Source: Candidatus Dormiibacterota bacterium (lineage in GTDB: Bacteria; Chloroflexota; Dormibacteria; Dormibacterales; Dormibacteraceae). From it: DNA of 9,664 nt. The position numbers and the translations under genes are program-made. Numbering within the stretch: the first letter of the stretch is position 1; every line of letters starts with the position of its first letter. Below, one piece after another: positions 5,140-9,664 of this stretch. The stretch lies in NCBI GenBank assembly GCA_955652585.1, contig CATPBF010000128.1:1-9664 (forward strand), read 5' to 3'. The notes beneath the pieces were generated by a model. It had not been told where the DNA came from, did not search any database, and saw only the letters and a list, made by a program, of their open reading frames with translations.

Positions 5140-7242
5140 ATGGCTGTGAAGTCGACGCTTCGACCTGCGCCACAGTCCCGTGCCCTGCCCAAAGACAGGT
5201 TCTTGAACAGGGAACTCTCACGGCTGGATTTCGACAGCCGCGTGCTCTCGATGGCCGAGGACAACGGGCGGCCCCTGGCGGAGAGGATCCGTTTCCTTGC
5301 GATCGTGAGCGACGGCCTCGACGACTTCTTTCAGGTGCGGGTGGCCGGCCTTCACGAGCAGGTCGACGCGACTCTGAGCCTGACCTCTTCGGACGGGATG
5401 ACCCCGGAAGCCCAGCTGGACAGGATTGGGGACCGGGTGCGCGACCTCATCGAGCGCCAGTCGGCCACCTTCAACGCGGATATCGTGCCCGCGCTTGGCG
5501 ACGCCGGTTTCAAGTTGGTCAACACTGACGATCTATCTGAGGCCGACCGCGACCTTCTTACGCAGGTGTTTCAGGAGCGGATATTCCCGGTGCTCACCCC
5601 GCTGGCTGTCGATCCGGCACACCCGTTTCCGTACATCTCCAACCTCTCCCTGAACCTCGCGGTGATGGTACGCGACCCCATGCGACACAAGCAGCGATTT
5701 GCTCGGGTCAAGGTCCCGCCGCTCCTGCCACGTTTCGTCGGGCTGCCCGATGGCGAGCGATTCGTGGCCCTCGAGCAGGTGATCGCCCTCCACCTGCCGG
5801 CTCTGTTCCCGGGTATGGAAATCACCAGCCATCACTTTTTCCGGGTGACGCGCGACGCGGATCTCGACCTCGATGACGATGAGGCGGAGGACCTGATGGC
5901 AGCGGTCCAGGCCGAGCTCGTGCGGAAGGGTCGGAAGGGGCGGGCGGTGCGCCTCGAGGTGGGACCCGACATGTCGCCCGACGTCCTCTTCCTGCTGCTC
6001 AGGGAGCTGGAGCTAGGTTCTGAGGATGTGTACTCGGTGTCGGGGATGCTGGACTTTACGGGCCTGCTTTCGATTCAGGTGCATGGCCCCAAGGCGCAGA
6101 TTTCAAGAGGATGGATGCCTTCGACCCAGCCCAGGCTTCGGTCCGAAGGCGGTACGCCGGTCGACTTCTTCGGGGTGATCCGCGACCGGGACCTTCTCGT
6201 CCATCACCCATACGACTCGTTCGAGACCTCAGTCGAGGCCTTCGTGGAGCAAGCTGCCCGTGACAAGGACGTCCTTGCCATCAAGGTTGCGATGTACCGC
6301 ACGTCCGGCCCAGAAAGCCCGATCGCTCGTGCGCTCAAGAGCGCAGCCCAGGCCGGCAAGCAGGTCGTGGCGCTTGTGGAACTCAAGGCGCGTGGCGACG
6401 AGCAGGCGAACATCGTGTGGGCCAAGGCCCTCGAGGCCGCGGGCATCCACGTCGTGTATGGCCTGGTCGGCCTCAAGACTCACGCCAAACTCATGCTGGT
6501 CGTGCGGCAAGAAGGCGCCGGCGTTCGGCGTTACGCGCACATCGGAACCGGCAACTACAACGCGGCCACCGCCGGCATGTTCGAGGACATTGCGCTGTTC
6601 ACAGCCGATCCGGACGTGACAGCAGACATCGCCGAGCTGTTCAACTACCTCACCGGCTACAGCCGGCAGACCAAGTACCGCAAGCTCCTGGTGGCTCCCA
6701 CCACCCTTCGATCTGGGATGCTCAAGTTGATCCAGCACGAGGCATTGAAGCCGGAAGGGCGAATCGTGATCAAGGTGAATAACCTGGTCGACCCGGAAGT
6801 GATCGACGCCCTGTACCGAGCCTCGCAGGCCGGAGCTCGTATCGACCTCATCGTGCGCGGCATCTGCTGCCTCAAACCGGGCGTGCCGGGCCTGTCTGAA
6901 GGAATCCGCGTCCGGTCACTGATCGGCCAGTATCTCGAGCACTCACGGATCTTTGGCTACGGGACCGGACCCGGCCGCCACATCCTCATCGGCTCATCCG
7001 ACCTGATGCCCCGCAACCTCGACAGAAGAGTCGAGGCCGTGGTCCCGGTGACCGACCCAGATCTCAAGCATGAGATCGAGCGGTTCCTTGAGCTCGAGCT
7101 GGCCGACGACACTCTTGCGTGGGAGCTTGCCGAGGACGGGACGTGGAGCAAGGTCGCCGCGGTTCGCGGCGCAAACACTCAGGAGCTGATGCAGCGCGCA
7201 ACGCTGCGCATCGTCGGAGCGGAGGGAGTTGCAGCTGCATGA
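5140..7242 (+). CDS. ppk1: polyphosphate kinase 1 (ATP:polyphosphate phosphotransferase)
   Basis: This full-length 700-residue PPK1 makes inorganic polyphosphate from the gamma phosphate of ATP (reversible). Domain order fits the family: an N-terminal helical domain with FLNRELSRLDFDSRVL (21-36) and RFLAIVSDGLDDFFQVRVAG (51-70), a head domain to about 320, then two C-terminal phospholipase D-fold domains. The presumed phosphoenzyme histidine is H448 in LKTHAKLML, followed by RRYAHIGTGNYN (463-474). The second catalytic histidine is H601 in QYLEHSRIFGYG, followed by SSDLMPRNLDRRVE (619-632). These correspond to the E. coli H435/H592 pair. Nothing essential appears missing. The start ATG at 5140 precedes the conserved N-terminus by about 20 residues; no strong ribosome binding site is visible. 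The stop overlaps the start of the lipid kinase gene by four bases (ATGA), so translation of the two is likely coupled. Confidence 0.97.
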   Translation: MAVKSTLRPAPQSRALPKDRFLNRELSRLDFDSRVLSMAEDNGRPLAERIRFLAIVSDGLDDFFQVRVAGLHEQVDATLSLTSSDGMTPEAQLDRIGDRVRDLIERQSATFNADIVPALGDAGFKLVNTDDLSEADRDLLTQVFQERIFPVLTPLAVDPAHPFPYISNLSLNLAVMVRDPMRHKQRFARVKVPPLLPRFVGLPDGERFVALEQVIALHLPALFPGMEITSHHFFRVTRDADLDLDDDEAEDLMAAVQAELVRKGRKGRAVRLEVGPDMSPDVLFLLLRELELGSEDVYSVSGMLDFTGLLSIQVHGPKAQISRGWMPSTQPRLRSEGGTPVDFFGVIRDRDLLVHHPYDSFETSVEAFVEQAARDKDVLAIKVAMYRTSGPESPIARALKSAAQAGKQVVALVELKARGDEQANIVWAKALEAAGIHVVYGLVGLKTHAKLMLVVRQEGAGVRRYAHIGTGNYNAATAGMFEDIALFTADPDVTADIAELFNYLTGYSRQTKYRKLLVAPTTLRSGMLKLIQHEALKPEGRIVIKVNNLVDPEVIDALYRASQAGARIDLIVRGICCLKPGVPGLSEGIRVRSLIGQYLEHSRIFGYGTGPGRHILIGSSDLMPRNLDRRVEAVVPVTDPDLKHEIERFLELELADDTLAWELAEDGTWSKVAAVRGANTQELMQRATLRIVGAEGVAAA
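7221..7228 (+). promoter_or_regulatory. ribosome binding site of the lipid kinase gene
   Basis: GGAGGGAG inside the end of ppk1 stands ten bases before the ATG at 7239. It supports that start over the longer open frame that begins 40 codons earlier inside ppk1. Confidence 0.7.
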
Positions 7243-8150
7243 CCGCGGCCACTCTGACGGCGAGGAACAGGACGAAGCGCGCGGCCAGCGCCAAGCCTGC
7301 CGGCAATGCCAAGCGCGCGGGCAGTCTGTTGATCATGAGCCCCAAGGCGGGCTCGATGACGCCAGAGATCGAAGCCAAGCTTAGGCGAGCGTTCGCCGGC
7401 AGCCTCATCGTCGAATTCGATCCCAAGATGGACATCGAGAAGCTGGTCGGGCCGACGGCCATGGTCATGGTGGCGGGAGGGGACGGTACGATCGGCTGGG
7501 TGGTCCGCAGACTCGCCGACACCAAGCACCCAGTCGGAATTCTTTCGATGGGCACATTCAACAACTTCGCGAAATCGCTCCATCTGCCCACGACGGTCGA
7601 CGCGGCCATCCGCGTGATCAAAACCGGAAAACCCCATCCGATCACGCTCGGTCGCTTGAACGGGAAGGTCTTCCTGGAGGCCGCCGCCATCGGCCTGTTC
7701 GGTGAAACCATCGCGGCCGGCGAGTCGGCCAAGGACCGAGCCTTCGGGGCCTTCGCGGAGGATGTAAAGCACATCGCTGAAGCGAGGCCATTCAAATACG
7801 TACTGACAGGCGACATCAGGGGCAGCGGCAGTTGCATGTCCCTCGTTTTCACTAACACCGCTTCGATCGGCTCACAGATGCCGGTCAGCGACAAGACACC
7901 CGTGGACCCTTACCTGGAGCTCTCGGTACACGCAGGCGCCAGCCGCACGGACATCGTCAAGCGGGTGCTGGCCCGCGCCGTGCTCTCCAAGCACAGGGAG
8001 GGCGGCCTGGGCCAGGTGTTTCAGTTCCGCAAACTGGAAGTGGTTACGACGCCGAAGGTGCGGATCTACGCGGACAACGCACAGCTCGGCCGAACGCCGG
8101 CCACCATCACCGCCGCGCTGAGCGCGTTGAAAGTGATTCTGCCTCGATGA
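7239..8150 (+). CDS. DagK/YegS-like lipid kinase
   Basis: The 303-residue protein carries the diacylglycerol-kinase catalytic fold. GGDGT stands at 80-84 (nucleotide binding), followed by PVGILSMGTFNNFAKSLHLP (98-117), the usual P-L-G-T-x-N-D/N-F-A segment. After that come the two-lobe features EAAAIGLFGE (147-156) and FTNTASIGSQMP (204-215). Such enzymes phosphorylate lipids (diacylglycerol, sometimes undecaprenol or sphingoid bases) with ATP at the inner membrane face. The C-terminal DGE catalytic triad residues of DgkB-type enzymes are here Asp-Asn-Ala (D279-A281), so the catalytic base is altered and substrate or activity may differ. The first 28 residues are basic and Ala-rich, possibly membrane-associating. 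It overlaps ppk1 and the next PAP2 gene by four bases each, which makes it the tightly coupled middle of the operon. Acting with a PAP2 phosphatase it could form a phosphorylation/dephosphorylation pair. Confidence 0.9.
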   Translation: MTAATLTARNRTKRAASAKPAGNAKRAGSLLIMSPKAGSMTPEIEAKLRRAFAGSLIVEFDPKMDIEKLVGPTAMVMVAGGDGTIGWVVRRLADTKHPVGILSMGTFNNFAKSLHLPTTVDAAIRVIKTGKPHPITLGRLNGKVFLEAAAIGLFGETIAAGESAKDRAFGAFAEDVKHIAEARPFKYVLTGDIRGSGSCMSLVFTNTASIGSQMPVSDKTPVDPYLELSVHAGASRTDIVKRVLARAVLSKHREGGLGQVFQFRKLEVVTTPKVRIYADNAQLGRTPATITAALSALKVILPR

Positions 8151-8893
8151 GCGCATTGCCCAAGGACGCCTCGGCGCCTCTCGCCGAACCCAAGCAGGCC
8201 GCGGCGGAAGTCATCGCCGGGCGACCCGGACCAGCTGCAAGGCGCTGGCTTGGTCCCATGGCTCTGATCGTTTTCATACTCTTCGCGATCGACACCTTCC
8301 TTGTCGTGCAGAACGACGTCCTCCCATTTGACATCCCGATCGCGACCTTCATCCAGGCGTTCAACTGGGGTCCGCTCGTCTATCCGATGGACCTGATCAA
8401 CTTGAGCGCCGGAATCTGGCAGGTCTTGATCGGCGCCGTCGCGGTGGTCGCGCTCTTCATTTTCGAGCGCCGCGCCGGCTGGCTGTTGTTGATCGGCAGC
8501 ATCTCCAGCGGGCTCGACAACATCATCAAGCTCGTGATCTCGCGACAGCGCCCGCCCGCCGACCTCGTCCACATCCTCAACCCGACCACGGGCTTCAGCT
8601 TTCCCAGTGGGCACGCAGTCTTCTTCACCTGGCTTAGCTTCATGCTCGCCTTCTCGCTGGCGCCGAGGTTCGCTCCGCGGGTCCGTCCAGTCTTGTGGAT
8701 ATTGGCCGGGGTCGTCGTCGTGCTGACCTGTATTGCACGGGTCTGGGCGGGCGCCCACTGGCCGAGTGATGTGCTGGGGGGCGTTCTTCTCGGCATCGGC
8801 TGGTCTGCATTCGTGCTCTGGCTCCCGGAACGCTGGCTGCCGTCCCCAACCTTCAAATGGTTTAGACCCCACGAACTCAGAGGCGCGCCATGA
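8147..8893 (+). CDS. PAP2-family membrane phosphatase (first copy)
   Basis: The 248-residue protein shows all three PAP2 signature motifs: K128-x6-R135-P136 (KLVISRQRP), P153-S-G-H156, and R198-x5-H204-x3-D208 (RVWAGAHWPSD), with H156 and H204 as the expected catalytic histidines. Membrane helices are seen at about 37-55, 85-105, 110-125, 157-173, 183-197 and 210-226. The 36-residue N-terminus is Pro/Ala-rich and probably cytosolic. The family dephosphorylates lipid phosphates such as phosphatidic acid, phosphatidylglycerophosphate or undecaprenyl pyrophosphate, with the active site usually on the outer face. The start ATG overlaps the lipid kinase stop (ATGA), strong evidence for co-translation. 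The exact substrate cannot be read from sequence. Its stop codon lies within a strong hairpin. Confidence 0.93.
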   Translation: MSALPKDASAPLAEPKQAAAEVIAGRPGPAARRWLGPMALIVFILFAIDTFLVVQNDVLPFDIPIATFIQAFNWGPLVYPMDLINLSAGIWQVLIGAVAVVALFIFERRAGWLLLIGSISSGLDNIIKLVISRQRPPADLVHILNPTTGFSFPSGHAVFFTWLSFMLAFSLAPRFAPRVRPVLWILAGVVVVLTCIARVWAGAHWPSDVLGGVLLGIGWSAFVLWLPERWLPSPTFKWFRPHELRGAP

Positions 8894-8903
8894 GTTCGCG
8901 GGG
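8867..8903 (+). other. imperfect long hairpin spanning the first PAP2 stop codon
   Basis: A 13-position stem (8867-8879 with 8891-8903) pairs at 12 positions: an 8-bp perfect core CGAACTCA/TGAGTTCG extended by CCCC/GGGG across one A-C mismatch. The 11-base loop contains the palindrome GGCGCGCC. No T tract follows, so this is not a standard terminator; it may be an intercistronic RNA stability element or attenuator between the two PAP2 genes. Confidence 0.6.
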
Positions 8904-8936
8904 ACCCATCAATCGCGGACGCGCTAGAGCGGCGTC

Positions 8937-9664
8937 ATGATCCGGCGTCCCTTGCTCTTCGTCGGCATCGCGGCCGCGGCCGCGGTTGGAATCATCACCG
9001 CGATCGTGGTCATAAGCCCCTACTTGCAGATAGACGCGACCGTGGAACGCGATATCCAGGCCACGAACCTCGGCCCGCTCACCCTGACGTTCCCCTTTTT
9101 CACGTGGCTGGGCGGACCAGGTGGAATCCCAATGCAGGCGTTCGTCATTCTGCTGGTGCTCCTGTTGAATCGTCGCGCCTGGATCCTGGCGCTGGCGGGC
9201 CTGGCCGGCGGCCTGTGGTACGAAGTCATCGTCCACCTGGTCAACCGACCGCGGCCAACGGTCGGGCAGATCCTTCGGGTGACCGAGCATCCTGGCTCGA
9301 CCAGCTTTCCGAGCGGGCACCTCATCTTCATCACGATCAGCGCTGCCTTGCTGATGCTGTGCATCGGCCACAGGTATCTGCCGCGGTGGGCAAGGCCGAT
9401 CGGTTGGGCGGTGGTGGCTGCGATCGTTATCGACGTAGGGTTGGACCGGATCTACGCCGGTGTCCACTGGCCGAGCGATGTCCTGGCGGGCGTTCTGATC
9501 GCGACCGGCTGGCTGAGTCTGGTGGTGTCGATCCGGTGGATCACAGATCGCTCGTTCGCGTCCAAGACCGACCCGCCCCGCCGGCTATCGCTTCTTGAAC
9601 AACCAGGCGCTGAACGTGCCGATGCCGATGCCGATCACTCCGCCCACCGCAGCGTCGCTGGGAA
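8937..9664 (+). CDS. PAP2-family membrane phosphatase (second copy, runs off right edge)
   Basis: 242 codons are visible without a stop. It has the PAP2 motifs P125-S-G-H128 (FPSGHLIFI) and R171-x5-H177-x3-D181 (RIYAGVHWPSD). The first motif is degenerate: RPRP (104-107) is present, but the conserved Lys seven residues before the final Arg is replaced by Val (V99), with a His next to it (H100). Helices are visible at about 6-27, 67-78, 82-101, 129-144, 153-169 and 183-198. The protein is clearly a paralogue of a different branch from the first copy rather than a recent duplicate. The part after about residue 207 is charged and low in complexity (Ala/Asp/His) and may be an extended tail or coincidental reading through the opposite-strand gene. 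It starts 43 bases after the first copy, with only a weak GAGCGG before its ATG, and is probably the last visible gene of the polyphosphate operon. Confidence 0.88.
   Translation, partial: MIRRPLLFVGIAAAAAVGIITAIVVISPYLQIDATVERDIQATNLGPLTLTFPFFTWLGGPGGIPMQAFVILLVLLLNRRAWILALAGLAGGLWYEVIVHLVNRPRPTVGQILRVTEHPGSTSFPSGHLIFITISAALLMLCIGHRYLPRWARPIGWAVVAAIVIDVGLDRIYAGVHWPSDVLAGVLIATGWLSLVVSIRWITDRSFASKTDPPRRLSLLEQPGAERADADADHSAHRSVAG
9585..9664 (-). CDS. possible C-terminal end of a minus-strand membrane protein (enters from right)
   Basis: Reading leftwards from the edge, 25 codons end in TAG: a Gly-rich hydrophobic stretch (VGGVIGIGIGTFSAWLF) closing with the basic tail KKR. This looks like the C-terminal membrane helix of a small protein, and the Gly/Ile-rich part is encoded by three GCCGAT units on the plus strand (9618-9635). 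If real, it overlaps the end of the second PAP2 gene in opposite sense by at least 80 bases, unless that gene actually terminates differently (sequencing error or later frameshift). Family not recognisable from this fragment. Confidence 0.35.
   Translation of the reverse strand, partial: PSDAAVGGVIGIGIGTFSAWLFKKR

Noticed and set aside
7119..7238. Upstream extension of the lipid kinase frame
   Set aside because: It lies wholly inside ppk1 in another frame and is low-complexity Arg/Gly; the ATG at 7239 has a good ribosome binding site and an ATGA overlap with the ppk1 stop.
1..9664. tRNA, rRNA, CRISPR array, insertion sequence or phage genes
   Set aside because: No cloverleaf, regularly spaced repeats, transposase motifs or terminal inverted repeats were seen; apart from the hexamer repeats the window is ordinary chromosomal coding DNA.

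Overview
The window is GC-rich and densely coded. It looks like a chromosomal piece from a high-GC bacterium, most likely a terrestrial Actinomycetota- or Chloroflexota/Dormibacterota-type lineage. This lineage guess rests only on base composition and gene families (DUF1206, class III-like PPK2, the style of PLD protein); there is no rRNA or other marker to fix it. I see no insertion sequence, tRNA, rRNA or CRISPR array.

Left part (1-3349), all on the minus strand. From right to left: a large phospholipase D-like protein with two HKD sites, a small YggT-family membrane protein with a Pro-Ala N-terminal tail, and a GlsB/YeaQ-type three-helix membrane protein. A clear hairpin-plus-T-tract terminator follows the last of these. 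Beyond the terminator lies a possible very small single-helix membrane ORF, and then the N-terminal part of an Hsp70/YegD-like actin-fold ATPase that runs off the left edge. That ATPase carries an unusual four-cysteine cluster.

Right part (3396-9664), all on the plus strand and divergent from the PLD gene across 46 bases. A compact operon runs PPK2 (class III-like polyphosphate:nucleotide kinase), DUF1206 six-helix membrane protein, PPK1 polyphosphate kinase, a DagK/YegS-type lipid kinase, and two different PAP2 phosphatases; the second runs off the right edge. Gaps are 1, 45, -4, -4 and 43 bases. At the extreme right the 3' end of a minus-strand gene may overlap the last PAP2 gene.

Taken together, the right-hand operon pairs synthesis of polyphosphate (PPK1) and its use for nucleotide phosphorylation (PPK2) with a lipid kinase and two membrane lipid-phosphate phosphatases, plus an uncharacterised membrane protein. 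The most interesting reading, which is inference, is a polyphosphate/membrane-lipid phosphate module set beside an envelope-stress and phospholipid-remodelling cluster. The individual families are known; the arrangement is what deserves a second look.
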